64,000 bases of DNA from Plantago major. Its lineage: Eukaryota; Streptophyta; Magnoliopsida; Lamiales; Plantaginaceae. The first letter of the stretch is position 1. The number at the start of each line of letters is the position of its first letter. A program made the position numbers and the translations under genes. This document shows positions 24,167-36,560 of this stretch, piece after piece. The notes beneath the pieces were generated by a model. That model did not search any database and was not told the origin of the DNA. It was given only the letters and a program-made list of their open reading frames with translations. The stretch covers positions 9,695,501 through 9,759,500 of the forward strand of contig CM048843.1 in assembly GCA_026545765.1 (NCBI GenBank). Reading direction: 5' to 3'.

Positions 24167-25124
24167 ATGCAGAACGATGAAGGACAAAACATGGACCTCT
24201 ACATCCTGAGGAAGTGGTATGCGTGTTTTTCGGAACTTTTGATGCTCCATTTGTCGTTGTGAATCATGTTCGACTTATATGTGATTAAGATTTGGAATTA
24301 GATGATGAGATTTTTGCCTGACAATGTTTTTCATTGATACTGCAGCTCTGCCACTAACAGGCTGATTACTTCAAAGGATCATGCCTCCGTTCAAATCAAC
24401 ATTGGACATGTTGATGAGACTGGCTGATACACTGGCCAATTCTCCACCTTTGCTCTCTGTGGGTTCATCCGTGCCCAGGTCAATATCTTTAATTGTTCAT
24501 TTGTATGGTTCTGTAGTGTTTAATGTTGTGCTGTTTTTCGCATCTGATTTCTGCAAGAAGTATGCATTGCTTTCGTAGAAGATATTAGTCTACACCCTTG
24601 TTCACCTGCACCTGTATATCTCTCATATGGTTACTGCAACAAGTATGGAAATTTTACTATAGCTCATTAGTCCATACCCTTTCTTACCTTCAAGCTGTAG
24701 TCACCTGTTAGATAAACTGTCCAGCCTTCCTGCAGTTAATTAACAAATACTATGTTCTAAATGACTCGGTTGAATAACTAATTGAAAGGTGTCTTAACCA
24801 TAATGGTAAAAATACACCTACTTATTGCGTCTCTCATTTTATTGGTCATGTATGCTGATTACTGGATAATAAAGTGATTGCGAGTTGGCTGTTATGTTGC
24901 TGATATTTTTCATATTTCCCCTTCTATATAGCTCACCTCAAATTTTGTTTGATGTGTTATTTCACTATTAATCTGAATGAGTAGAGAATCTATGTTACCT
25001 ATTTACAACTGTTTACTACTGATATATTGTATTGACGTTACGCGTGATATTCAATTTGCAGGGTGATGCCGACAGTGCTCTTGATAGACTTTGGCAAAAG
25101 AAGAAAGCTGAAGCTCGTCAGTAG
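24167..25124 (+). pseudogene. RPS21: 40S ribosomal protein S21 (eS21) with premature stop
   Basis: eS21 is a small protein of the 40S ribosomal subunit. Coding exons are 24167-24216, 24346-24478 and 25062-25124, with GT-AG borders and joining phases, for 82 codons including TAG. An upstream intron in the 5' leader (23780-24135) is typical of ribosomal-protein genes. Family landmarks are [49 protein letters not shown] and GDADSALDRLWQKKKAEARQ. Codon 44 is TGA where the family has an ordinary residue, and translation would stop after 43 residues; everything after it is intact. Residue 14 is Leu where the family has Pro. Both changes fit C-to-T transitions at CpG. It is either a recently dead copy, a bad allele or a sequence error. 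Promoter and splicing look intact. Confidence 0.88.
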
Positions 25125-26330
25125 TGTGAAGCATTGGAACATTGTTAGGTTTATGCTTCAAGCTTTATTCATGAGTTTTGTTTAAGACGTCAATATTTGT
25201 GTTACATCTGAAGTTAAGATTTGCAATCAAAGTTTTGGATCTCTTATGTTGCTTGGGTAAATCATATTCAGAGTTGTGAGTTTGTGATCCCCATCCTTAT
25301 TAGTTCTCTACAATGGAACCTTTTCTATCTAGTTTGTTACTCTTGAATCTTGATAATCAATTTCTAGGATAGTACACTTCTAACTCATGCCATTTGAACA
25401 TGCATTTCTGCTTATGTGCTTCCAATCTCTACACTGAAGCTTGTTCAACATGATTGTCGTACTGAGTTGAAGCTGAATTATACCACTCTGGACTGTAGTG
25501 CTGTATGTTAGAATGCCCAATTTTATTGTTTAAAATTGCATTTAACTGTCGCTTATAACCTTTCAATTTTATTTTTTATTTGACAAGTCTGAATGGAATT
25601 ATTTTATTTCATTGTTCATCAATATAGCTTCTCCACGGGACACTAATTAGTAGCCCAATGGACATGCTATAGTAGTTCGTAGCCATGCGAATTTATTCTT
25701 AAAAAGGTTTTTTGAGCCTTGGTGGTAAAAATCCCTGAAGATAAATTAAAACCTTTCAAGTTCAGAGTTGAAACTGTGCGTTTGATCAATCACGCCTCCT
25801 GTCTTAATGAGCTGGCTAACTTGGAACAATTGTCCTATATTACACTCTCGTCTCATGGTCTGGTTCGGTATCAACTATCTACCCTTTTCGGAGGCATTAG
25901 TCCTGCAGTTGAATTTACAACCTTAGTTATAAAGTATCCTCACGAACTCTTTGAAAGCCATAGCACAACGCTTTTTTGGTAACCAATTGCGTGATTTGCT
26001 TACTAGCTTGGTTTGGGTTTTTCATCAAAATTGACAATCGTACTTTCAGAGACTAGGTTTCAGCCGTGACAGGAGCAAAATATATCTAGGTTCATTATAC
26101 CCCTCATTGATCAACGGAAGTTAATCTCCGAATAAAATGAAAGTACGACGATGATAAGAACGGTCACATAAAAGATGCACCTTTTAGGACCACATTTGTA
26201 TAATTTGTATGTGTAGTGATAAAAGAGTCAATAATGTTCTGTTAAAGAAGAATTTTGGAAAATTGTGTTGGGATTTGAGACTGCTTTTCCTTTTACTTTA
26301 AGCTAACACAAATTGGGTTTCTGAACCACG
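25125..26330. other. 3' flank of RPS21 and intergenic DNA
   Basis: AT-rich sequence with probable polyadenylation region of RPS21 just after 25124. No other gene is supported. Confidence 0.45.
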
Positions 26331-26529
26331 TCGCTGTGGTCTGTGGATCTAAAATAAAAAAGGGAGACACTGGCCGGTCTCTTCCCACTTTCTTTCATTC
26401 AAAAAAACGGCCAACACAATTTTACTTCCAAAATCGGATGGTAGAAAGTCCATTTTGTCCCCCTATTTATTTACTCACCCTCACCATTTCTCTCATCATT
26501 CACTTATTATCATCACTCACTATTTAACT

Positions 26530-26830
26530 CTCTCTTCTCTCTCTATCCCCACACCCCAACCCACCCACCAACCGTCACCAGAGCTCCACCCACCCACCTA
26601 CCCTTACACCGCCACCATTTTACCTCACCTCCCTCCTCCCACCTCTCTGCCACTATACCGCCACCTTCCACCACCACATTTAAAGCCACCACTGAACCCA
26701 CCTCCCACAACACCTCCGCTGCCTCCCACCCACCACCTCCACAGCCTATTTTCCACCACATGTACCTCCACTCCACCTTGCACCACACCACCTCCACCAC
26801 CAGATCCACCAAGATCCTCCTACATCCGTC
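26530..26830. repeat. C-rich (CCACC)n low-complexity tract
   Basis: About 300 bp of nearly G-free CCACC/CCTCC repeats. The purine strand is GGTGG/GGAGG-rich, with many GGG or GG runs. It is followed at 26820-26960 by direct repeats of AAGATCCGTCAAGATMTG. Open frames across it are low-complexity artefacts. Confidence 0.8.
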
Positions 26831-27076
26831 AAGATATGCGAAGATCCGTCAAGATCTGGCAAGATCCACGAAGACCCGCTCCAGATCCGTCAAGATATGG
26901 GAAGATCCGTCCCAATACAAGATCCATTTTGTTTTATATATTTTTCTAGATACAAGATCCGTTCCAATTTTTCTACATTTCCTTTTAATTTGTAAATATT
27001 CCTTTTAATTTTTTTTCATTTTTGTAAATACATTTTTTATATTTTCATTGTTGGATTTTTATATTTACCTGACCAT

Positions 27077-27181
27077 ACTGTATTAGTAAACTTCATTAAT
27101 ACAGTCTGGACTGTATTACTGAACTCCTCTAATACAGTCGGACGGTCTTTTTACTGTATTAATGAATTTTACTAATACAGT
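27077..27181. repeat. Three consecutive 29-bp palindromes
   Basis: 27077-27105, 27110-27138 and 27153-27181 each have perfect 9-bp arms ACTGTATTA and TAATACAGT around an 11-base centre. The first and third are inverted copies of each other with one mismatch in 29. Confidence 0.9.
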
Positions 27182-29540
27182 TTGTATTCATGTGGACATA
27201 AATACAAGATAATGCATGTATGTTTGTTGTAAAAGGAAAAAGAAAAAAACAAAATTTAAAATGGAAAATTAAAATTAAAATTTCAAGAGGTGAAATGATA
27301 ATAAATTTTCTTTTTTGGAAGTGTTAAATCATTTTTAAACTTTGAGGGGCAAAACAGTCTATTCAGGTGGGGTATAAAGTCACTTGTCCCTTTTTTATAT
27401 CACCAAATTACTGTTGACCTCTTTTTGAATTTTACATGTAAAATTGGCCTTCCACAGGACTTTTCCCAATAAAATAATTTCAGTTGAGTATAATTTACCA
27501 TCGATTGATTTCCTTATTCCCTGGTAAGTGCGACTTGGATACATCTTGACCAAGACAAAAATGTGTTTCACAATTGTTACATGTCAAAGGTAAGGTGAGA
27601 TAAAGCAAACCATGAAGAAAATTTCACCTACAGTAATATTTTACGACCACTAGTGTAAAATTTCACAATTACAGTTGGAGTGTAAATCGTGTTTTTTCTA
27701 TTATCCATCCTGGTGAATTTTCTAAGTTTGAGTTGAATGAAAATTTCAATTGAAAAATTAAAATAAGTGATAAAACATGAAAAAAAATGTATGTGTTAAT
27801 AAGTTTCTATTTTAGTTGTGTATGTGAAACATTTAAAAAATAAAAATATATAAAATTCTACGTGAGAGATGGAGTAATATTTAATATACTACATTAACGT
27901 TGTCAAAAGCGTTGTAACTTTGACGTTTTATATATTATATACTAACATTTAAAGACTTTAATAATTAAATTTTCATTAAATGATTTTATTAAAATTATTT
28001 AATATTATAGTTCCAGATTAATTTGTGGTCAAAGTTGAAAACAATTGATCGTTTAAAGTCAAAATGAAAAGTTTTATTTGAAACGGAGGGAGTATTTAAC
28101 ATTTAAAGACTATGATTTAAATGTGGCGTAACATATTAAAAACCATAGGTACCACATAAATATATATGGGGCCTCTGAAGTTTTTTCACATGATCTCTGA
28201 ACAGTAATTGAATGATCTCCGAACAGTAATTGAATAAATCCAAGTAGTGGATGGCTATTTGTTGCCAATTTGCCTTCCCCTTTGACCTTCAATAAATTCA
28301 TCTTTACCTTTTAAGAGAAAAAGAAAATGTGCAAGCCTTATAGCGTGCTCCAAGACTTGAGTCTCGGTCTCGATATTTGTAGTAATTGAACTTAATACAT
28401 TAAAATAATAACATGTAAATATACAACCTTTTGCTGCATAAAAGTGTAACGAAAACGATCTTGCGTGTGATATGGTAATTCCTACTTCCTAGATAATGAT
28501 CCTTGAGCCACACACACTAAGCAGCTCAAACTCAATTTCATGCTAATCATTTCTCCGTGGCTCAACTTATCACTAATTTTTAATAAACAATTTAAAATTA
28601 CAGAATGAGTGAATAAATTAGGAGATAATTTTTTACATGTAATATATATATGAAATGTTAATATTAAGATAATTGAAAAAAGTAATTATGAATTTAAAAT
28701 TGATACATAGTGAGTATTAAATATGGTAAATAAATACTAAATGTTAACTTACACGACTAGCTTGGCTACAATATATTACCACTAAGGCTTTATAGTTACA
28801 ACTTCTGAAGGTTTAAATGTCTTTATACAAACTATTTCACTGAAAATAATTGTATACTTATAAGTTCTTTGAGATTTGAATGGACTATCGTTTCTTCCCA
28901 GAGCACCTATATACTCCGCAATCCCCAATCAGACCTAGTAAAGAAGACCTTTGTAACACTCCTCACTAGTGCTTACATATATTGTATAACTATATACCTT
29001 TTATTCCGCCATTGTATAAGTTTATATATTCTTAGAAAATCTTTATTAGCAATCTCTTCTAAAATATCTATGTAAAATAAGATGTAGAGTTCATCATGGC
29101 AAAATGAGTGGTTTACATGATTTAATAATCATTGGTATAATTTTAAAACGGTTGAAATGTTATCAATTGAACTTCAAAATTACAATTAGTATAAGTAATG
29201 ATTATCATACTAGAGTCCCAATACCACACACTCCTCTACCAATACAAGTACGAAACCATCTCAACAACAAACTCTACCCAAGATTAAAAGCAAGCTTCTT
29301 GGGAGCATGGATAAATTTGTTTACATGGGTTACTTAGTATGCATAATCATTCATTTTGTGTAATCGAGAGTGAGCGTTTGCTTTCAACAAAACTTATAAA
29401 TTGATCAATAACACCATGTTAGATAGACACCTCATATGATTATTGGTTAATGATCATTTACTAATAAAGAGGGATTTTAACGAAGAATGAACGATTTTTT
29501 TATAAATTTCACATATCGTACTCATGTATTTGGGTCTTGT
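27182..29540. other. Intergenic, with a Stowaway end at ~28080
   Basis: AT-rich. GAAACGGAGGGAGTA near 28080-28095 is one end of a Stowaway-type MITE; the partner end was not found. 28170-28240 contains a short local duplication (TGATCTCYGAACAGTAATTGA). No gene is seen. Confidence 0.45.
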
Positions 29541-29590
29541 GGTCGTAGATGCTCTCGAACAACCACACAAGTAACCCCAATCGTTCATTA

Positions 29591-29684
29591 GACGAGCTGC
29601 ATTGGCAGCTCGTCCAGCCACTCCCCGTCACTAAACTTAGTGACGGGGACAATTGGTGGCAGCAGCCAATCGGCTGTTGCCACC
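29591..29684. repeat. Cluster of three long, near-perfect hairpins
   Basis: 29591-29614: 10-bp perfect stem GACGAGCTGC with loop ATTG. 29622-29649: 13-bp perfect stem TCCCCGTCACTAA with 2-base centre. 29655-29684: 13-bp stem GGTGGCAGCAGCC with one mismatch and loop AATC. This GC-rich island sits in AT-rich DNA, probably a transposon terminus; 29985-30070 holds related GTGACGG and GCTGCCACC words. Confidence 0.9.
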
Positions 29685-29699
29685 TGCCACTTCATATTT

Positions 29700-31140
29700 T
29701 TTTAATTTTTTTTTTTACATTGTTCAATTTTAAACGCGAATAACTCGAAAAATAAAAATGCAAAAAATAAATAAAAATCACCAACGGCTTTGTATTTTCG
29801 AGATCTACAAATAGAGACCACTCTTAACTATGTTTGGATCATCCTATCTCGAACTCATTTTTCTCTCTTAATTAAACTTAAAATTGTAAAACGACTTCTA
29901 AAAATGCAATTTTATTAATTTCAACTTCTAAACACTCTTATAATATGTTAAATATGTTTAAAAAAATAAAAAAAATTTAAAATCGTGACGGCCCACGACG
30001 CTGCCACCAACGCAAAGAAATCACACACGCATTGTCATCAAATGACGCGTCAATTACTCGTCACCATTACAAGTAGTCTTAGAAACCCGAATCCCTCGGC
30101 TTGAAGCCTCGAACTCAATTTAACAGTTAGCATGACTTGGACAGTGTTGCAAGTTGCGACGACCACAATTTGGAATCATGTTTACCAAGCAAACGACAAA
30201 AGTAATGTACAATGGTTAAAAGACAAAACCCGCGTCAAAACATGAGTTGCAACTTTTGATGTAAATTTAAAGCTAATGGTCTGCTTTTCCCAAAGGGACA
30301 CCAAGCACAAGATGTCTACTTCCTCACTTCTAGCACTATTTTATTACTAGCAAAAAGAAAAAGCACTATTTTATTTTATCATTATACTACTAGTGTTATT
30401 TCACAATCATAATCATCATAAAACCTACTTTACACATTGTATAATAATTATCAAAAGGGGAGGATAAGTTCAACTTTACACTTCAGAAGGAATGAGTGTT
30501 TAGGCAGTTAGGTTTTGATTTTCCCATATGGCAACTCACACTGTAACTTTTCCACAATTTATCAATTATACTCGTCTTTTTCGCGTATTTTTATGGTTTA
30601 TCAAACACCCCGACATACTATAACTTCTCTATCATTAACGATGTACCCTACGAGTGTACCCATAAGTTATAGGATTGCTAACAGTGGTATCACTTCTAAA
30701 ATCGAAAAACTACCCATTTGCATATTGATACCAATCCGATTTTTCCATATTTTTCCACTAGAATAAAATATTTGCCCGTTCACTATCAGTATATTCAATT
30801 TCGGGCTCTTTTTGAGCAGCCTCCCAAAGCTTTTCTACATCCACAATGCTCAACACGGCATCTTACTTGCCGAACTCAAGCTTCTTATCAATCGGTACCA
30901 ACACCGTTGATACTTATTCACTGTTTTATTAATACCTAATAATCTGTTTTTAATAATAGTGACAAAAGGAATGAGAAGATAAGTATACAGGACGGAGTAT
31001 TGGAGTAATTAAAGTTAAACAGAAGTGGGATCAATGATTATGATATGCTAATCCATGTTCCAGATTATTCTACAGATGGAAATGGAACCTTACCCACTTT
31101 ATATTTTTCCATTAAAATACACTTCGTGTTTAGCTAACCA
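29700..31140. other. Intergenic, no gene seen
   Basis: AT-rich; the first part may be the interior of the element whose hairpin end is at 29591. Nothing coding is supported. Confidence 0.4.
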
Positions 31141-31144
31141 AATA

Positions 31145-31377
31145 CTCTATTCGGTTTTTTAAAAGCTTTCTAAGAAGATTTTTTTTTCCGAACTTTAATC
31201 GTAAATTACACTCAAACTACACGATAAAAAAATATAATAAAATTATATTATGAAAATAAATTAAGTATATTTTACTAATATAACTTTATTTTATACTTTT
31301 TGAGTGTAATTTGCGAGTAATTTATGGTTAAAATTCGGAAAAAAAGTCAACCTGTAAAATTTTTAAAAGAGTAGAGG
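31145..31377. mobile_element. MITE with TA target duplication (233 bp)
   Basis: TA flanks both ends (31143-31144, 31378-31379). The arms are imperfect inverted repeats: TTTTTTTTCCGAACTTTAAT near 31183 pairs with ATTAAAATTCGGAAAAAAA-type sequence near 31328-31346, and AAATTACACTCAAA pairs with its reverse near 31300-31315. Confidence 0.65.
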
Positions 31378-31909
31378 TAGTATGATTCAGATTAATCAAT
31401 CATGCAATACCAGGTGGACTGTTTTTGATAAAAATAATCTGAAAAGTATAGAAATATGACATAGTTCTTTAACAATTACAGTTAATACTTTGACTAATGG
31501 ACAAACAAAAAGCCAAAATGTTGATAAACAACACATCCAATCCTTGACTTGATTCAGTTTGATAAAAAATTGACCCGGGAAAGGGAACTAATACTGTAAC
31601 ACATACACATCAATTCCAATTAGCTGGTTCGGTTAACAAAAATTGCTCTGTCTCATCGTATATCATTAAACATGTTAGAATGTAGGATATGATTATAAGA
31701 TCGTTTGCAATGCAATAAAACATTCATCTAATACGCCATAGGTAAAATGCCTAGATTATAACACTAGACGGAACAAGCGATGATAAAATTAAGCTACAAA
31801 AGTTCAAGGCATACGAACTCACTCATACGAGTTGTACAAGCAAACTATACCATACCATACCACAAGATCCATAACCTAATTAGACAACTTCTCCATCACA
31901 AGTAGTTCT

Positions 31910-33101
31910 CTAAGACACAATACACCCATTCGGATTCTCATCACTGAACATCTCAAACGACTCCAACGGCTGATTCGTGCAAGCCTCGTGTCCATAACTC
32001 GGCGGCAGTGCCTCACTCCCCGACGACCCAGGATACGCATACGCATACGAATACGGCTGAGGCGGGGCAGCATAGTAGGAAGCAGTGTAGTTGGTGGTAG
32101 GATGCGCCGTGTTGTAGCTCATTCCATACACTGGTGGAGCTGGCACAGAATAGTAACCATCATGATGTTGAGCTGGATAGTACTGCTGACGTGGAGGACT
32201 TTGACTGGTTTTCATTTCTGGAACTTGTTCACCGACTTTCCTTTCCCCTCTTACGCGCACACCAGATGAGTGTGGCTCAGAATTCCGATTTTGCCCTTTC
32301 TTTTTCTTCTTTTTACCAACCCCACTTCCACCACTTTTCTCCGCCGCCATATCGCCGCCCTCCGCCGGTATTTCGTCACTAGTTTTTTGAACCGGAGATG
32401 ACTCGCCACCGGTTTTCTCCTCGATTTTCGCCACCGGTTCGCCGGTTTTTCCATCGGAGTTACTGGATTCGCCGACTTTAGGAGCCAATTGGGGTTTTGG
32501 CTTTGCTTGTGGCTTTTGGTCTGTAGGGGTAGAATCGGAAATGGGTTTTTCCTTTTCCTTTTCGTTTTCTTCTTGTTTTTGAATTTCAACGGCTTTACTC
32601 TGTGTTTCAGATTTCTCCTTCATTTTCGGAGTTTTCTGAAGTTTCTCTGACTGTTTCTCTGGTTGTTGTTTCTCTGATTGTTGTTTCTCCGGCCATGGTT
32701 GAGCTTGTTTACCCGATTTGACCAATTTCCTGATGAGAGCTTCAGTTTCCACATTTCCTATCACTGTCACTTTTTGCTGCTTCGTATCAACATCAACAAA
32801 CTCAACTCCTAAACCAATAACAAAAAAAAAAAAAAAAATTCATAAACAGAAACAGAGAAAGGAAAACAGAGGATGTGAAATTAGGCATTTCTTTACCATG
32901 GATTTGGGTGAGAATCTTCTTCACTTTCCTTTTACAGCCTTCACAGTGGATTGAAGCTTTGAGCACACAGGTCTGAGGTTGTAAAAGTAAGTTAGAAACA
33001 AATACTATAAGAAAAAATTGAAATTATGAAAGAAAGATGAGATATACCTTTTGCTGAGACTGAGTAATGGGTTCGACTGGTTCAGTAGCTGTTTCCGCCA
33101 T
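31910..33101 (-). CDS. Heavy metal-associated isoprenylated plant protein (HIPP)
   Basis: HIPPs are plant metal-binding proteins anchored by a C-terminal farnesyl group. Exons on the minus strand are 33101-33048, 32972-32897 and 32808-31910, GT-AG borders, 1,029 nt, 342 residues. The ATG at 33099-33101 starts METATEP-like acidic sequence (MAETATEPVEPITQ). Residues 19 to about 85 form an HMA domain with core SIHCEGCKRKVKKIL, so the CxxC metal ligands are present, then VEFVDVDTKQQKVTV. The middle (about 95-250) is Lys/Glu/Gln/Pro-rich and disordered, with a KKKKKK run. The tail is Tyr/Pro-rich (YYPAQHHDGYYSVP). It ends in CIVS, a CaaX box. A single HMA and a long low-complexity tail match the HIPP class; the exact member cannot be named. 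The frame is clean. Confidence 0.93.
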
Positions 33102-33772
33102 GACAGAGAGGGTAGAGATAGAGAGGAGAGGTTTGTGGGAGCAAGGAGAAATAATGAGAGTATGGTGCTTTTTAGAGCTTTAGAGGAAACTAAAGTGAAC
33201 TACTCCTTAATGGAAATACTGGAAAGTTGGTCATGGTAGTAGTAGTAGTAGTACATTGGTACTTCACTACTGACTGGCTCATCTAGTATAGTATTTTGAA
33301 AATTGGTCAATAGGTACTTATAATATGACAAATACTGAATTATACTCGTGGATTTATCATTCTCTACATGTTCAAATAGTGATAAAAGATTTAAATTTAT
33401 TTCTCCGTCTCCCACGTTACCCACTTCGACTTTTTCCATCAATAAAGTTCAACTTCGATTAAATCAAGAATGAATGTTAATTAAATTATATTACGAAACT
33501 TTACCCTTAAAGATCATAATATAATTTAATCAACATTTTATATTTATCGTTAAGATTTATTCGTAATAAAGTAAAACTAATCAAAAAAAGTCAAATGATA
33601 ATATGAGATTTTAAGTATTTGAAATTTTCTCAAAGCATCCTGAGAAAGTTTGGTAAAATATTGACCTAAAGTGTGTATTTTAATCTTTTTAGAGTGAAAT
33701 GTTTTTGTTTTGTATTTCCGATGAAAAGTTGTGGAGTTAAATTTTAATGCAATAGTCACAAATGATCGTCGG
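33102..33772. other. HIPP upstream region and MITE-like sequence
   Basis: The promoter side of the HIPP gene. A (TAG)n run is at 33237-33252. 33400-33560 shares GTTACCCA, ATAATTTAAT and CATTTTATATTT words with the Stowaway-like copy at 23341. Confidence 0.5.
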
Positions 33773-33983
33773 TAGGGCTGAGCATCGGTTCAGAACCGAA
33801 TCGAATAAAATCGAAAACCGAAATAGTATGGTTTTATCAAATCGAGAACCGAACTGATCTCATTTCGGTTTTGGCCCGAACCGAACCGAAAAATTCGGTT
33901 CGGTTCGGCCAAAACCGAACTTAACCTAACTTTATAAAAAAAAAGAGAAAACATAAAAAAAAACCAAAAAAAGCATATTAGAA

Positions 33984-34330
33984 TCTGACACTTGCAAAAG
34001 AACAAGTGAGCTTGGCAGAGTGGGCACAACACTGCTACAAGAAGGGCATCATGGATCAAATTACGGATCCGTATCTGAAGGGGAAGATTGCACCGGAGTG
34101 TTTCAAGAAATTCGCTGAGACAGATAGGTGTGTGATGTGGGAACGGATAGGCCTTCTATGGGTGATGTGCTGTGGAACCTGGAATTTGCATTACATCTTC
34201 AAGAGAGTGCGAAAGAAAGTGGGAAGGATTTTGAAGGAATGGACATGGATGGTTTCGATGCTTCGTGCAAGGGAAAGAAGGATATGGATTCTTCATCACC
34301 TGGTTATGATGGGGATTCAAAGAGTAGTGG
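33984..34330 (+). pseudogene. Captured fragment of a CrRLK1L (FERONIA-like) kinase C-terminus
   Basis: The frame reads KEQVSLAEWAQHCYKKGIMD, ITDPYLKGKIAPECFKKFAE and then, after a frame change near 34125, [20 protein letters not shown] and QESAKESG. These are subdomains X-XI and the tail of the Catharanthus RLK1-like kinase family. The N-lobe, activation loop and ectodomain are absent. It is a dead fragment inside the transposon, of about 110 codons. Confidence 0.85.
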
Positions 34331-34419
34331 GTTTCTTCTTTCTTTTTTCTTTTTCCTTTTGTGAGTTGGTTGTTTGTATGTTTTAAGTTATATATATATA
34401 TTGTTATTATTCTTTTAAG

Positions 34420-34486
<67 letters not shown>
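34420..34486. repeat. (AT)n microsatellite
   Basis: About 65 bp of uninterrupted TA dinucleotides inside the kinase-carrying transposon. Confidence 0.97.
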
Positions 34487-34489
<3 letters not shown>

Positions 34490-34649
34490 TCATTATTCTT
34501 TTCGGTTTGGACCGAAAACCGAATAATTAAAAATATTAGAACCGAGAACTGAACCTATTAGGTTTGGTTTAAACCGAAAACCGAATTTTTCGGTTCGATT
34601 TTGATCGGTTTTTTGGTTCGGTCTCGTTTCTGCTCAGTCCTACAAACTC

Positions 34650-36560
34650 AACAAGACAAGCATCTTTTAATTGAAAGGGAAAAGGAGAACACATAAGAAC
34701 ATAATTAAGAATAACCAATATGGAAACTAGGTCCCGATTGAATTCCTCATATGTACTTGGGGCACCATCATTATCACCCCATGACTTGCCTGAACGGTGA
34801 ATAATGGATTCATATTGAGAAAGATAACTTTCATAGAAACTCCATTAATGAGCATGAATAAGCTTCAATCAATGTAATTGTATGATGAAATTTACAAGAG
34901 AGAAATGAAATGAACAGATAACAAATTAATTACAAGCTGCCAAGTATTTTATAGAACTAAAAGAAACTAACTCAATTTAACTAACTAACTTCAACTTTTT
35001 CATCACAACAGCCGCCTCGACTAACGCCCCGACATGTATGTTGCTCAGACGCCCTAAACTGTTGCTCAGACGCCTCTAAACTGGTTCTCAGACGATTTTA
35101 ACCGCTCAGACGCTTTCACCTACTTTTTTTTTTTTTTTTAAACTGTTAATTCTCCACTAATTCCTAATAAAAACAATTAAATACATATTTACAAATACAT
35201 CTATAATTTATAATTATATACCTTTACAATTATAACACACAAATATTCAAATTACCTATAATCAACATGCCTCCTAAACCCAATTTGACCTGCTCTTCAA
35301 TCAACCTTGAATCACTCCTGCCTCCCCTCACGCTTTTTCCTCCGCCTGCCTTCCCTTTCTATTTTGGTCGTTCTCTCTCGTAGTTTGTCTTCCCACCGGA
35401 TTCGAGTATTCCTCTTCTCCTCGCCAGACGGCTTGTTGAACTGTGGTTGTTCGCTCCCGCCAAGTGTAGTTGCAGTCATGTCCGTCTTTGAGCCTGCCAC
35501 GCTGCCCCTCGTTGCTCCGCCTGCCCCTCGTTGTTGTTCGCCGCCTTCACCGACCTCCTCCCTGCTTCGGGCTATAGGTTGTGTGGATAATCTGGCTTCG
35601 CATGTGCCGGTTGTTCATCCTGAAGCATCTCCGGCAAGTGGGGCAGTAGAAGTAGAAGTAGAAGAGGACGAGATAATGAGCACGAGCAGCAACAGGGGCG
35701 GAGGTGCACAAGCAGAGAGCAGAGGCGTGCAGAGGCAGAGCTGAGCAAGAGCAGATCGGAGAAGCGACCGGCCACCCTCCACCCCTCTCCGACTAACCAC
35801 GTTGGCAATCGGATGTTTACCAAACTTCAAACTCCTCCAGCAGTCATTCAAAAATTGCCTCAATTTGCTTTCAGTAACTGGAGCAGGCAAGGTAAACAAA
35901 TAGATCCAAACATTCATTAATTAATCTGCTTATTTCTGAAATTAACTTTTAATTACTGACTAAAATGACGTGAAGTAATTAAACGAATTCCATATCTGGG
36001 TGAGGAGAAACAGAAGTCACTGGAGTCTGGAGAGATATCGAGACTGAAGAAGGCGATTAAGATTGCTGCCAACAGAGGCGGAAGAAGGGCTTTGCGTTTC
36101 TATTTTGTTTCTATTTATGATTTTGGAAATGTTTAATTTGGTGATGAGTTATTTGATTTGATTGTGTATGGAGAATTGATGAGTTGTGTGTTTTGATTTA
36201 ATTTTTATTATTGGTTTTGATTTAATTTTGATTTTAAAATTTTGATTTTGATTTTTTAATAGAGGTAATTTTTTAATATATTAAAAATAGTTTTTTAAAA
36301 AATATATTTAAATAATTTAAAGCTTATTTAGACGGTTAGAGCAACACGTAGCTTAACACCTCGTATGCGACTTGAAGACACCCATGGCAACACTTAGTGC
36401 GAAAGGTAACAGATTATATAGGATTGACTTAAAGAAAAAAGTAAAGACTCAGAAATATATAGGGTAATGTTAATATTAAGGAGTTTTCCCAAAGAGTTAG
36501 TTGTCGATATATTATTGATTGGTGCATGCAATGAATAGAACCCACGGAAGGATAAAAAAA
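34650..36560. other. Intergenic or repeat DNA, no gene recognised
   Basis: 35030-35120 has four loose direct repeats of GCTCAGACG-type words, one of which (GCTCAGACGCCTCT) also occurs at 37062 inside the copia RNase H region. 35300-35760 is pyrimidine-rich and open on the plus strand for 145 codons of Ser/Pro/Val-rich sequence that matches nothing I know. The rest is AT-rich. Confidence 0.4.

Larger units (their letters stand above)
33773..34642. mobile_element. Small DNA transposon carrying a receptor-kinase fragment
   Basis: Termini TAGGGCTGAGCA (33773-33784) and TGCTCAGTCCTA (34631-34642) form a 12-bp inverted repeat with one mismatch. Both flanks inside are built of AACCGAA/TTCGGTT repeats (33785-33925, 34500-34620). 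The interior holds a host gene piece and an (AT)n run. No matching 8-bp target duplication was found. Confidence 0.7.

Noticed and set aside
26455-26949. 164-codon Pro/His-rich open frame and its Val/Gly-rich antisense partner
   Set aside because: Pure low-complexity (CCACC)n translation; both strands open for the same reason.
34361-34552. 63-codon open frame over the (AT)n run
   Set aside because: Microsatellite translation (YIYIYI), not a gene.
33765-34650. hAT assignment for the kinase-carrying element
   Set aside because: No 8-bp target duplication: flanks ATCGTCGG and CAAACTCA do not match.
35307-35744. 145-codon plus-strand open frame, Ser/Pro/Val-rich
   Set aside because: No recognisable domain or splice context; pyrimidine-rich composition gives open frames by chance.
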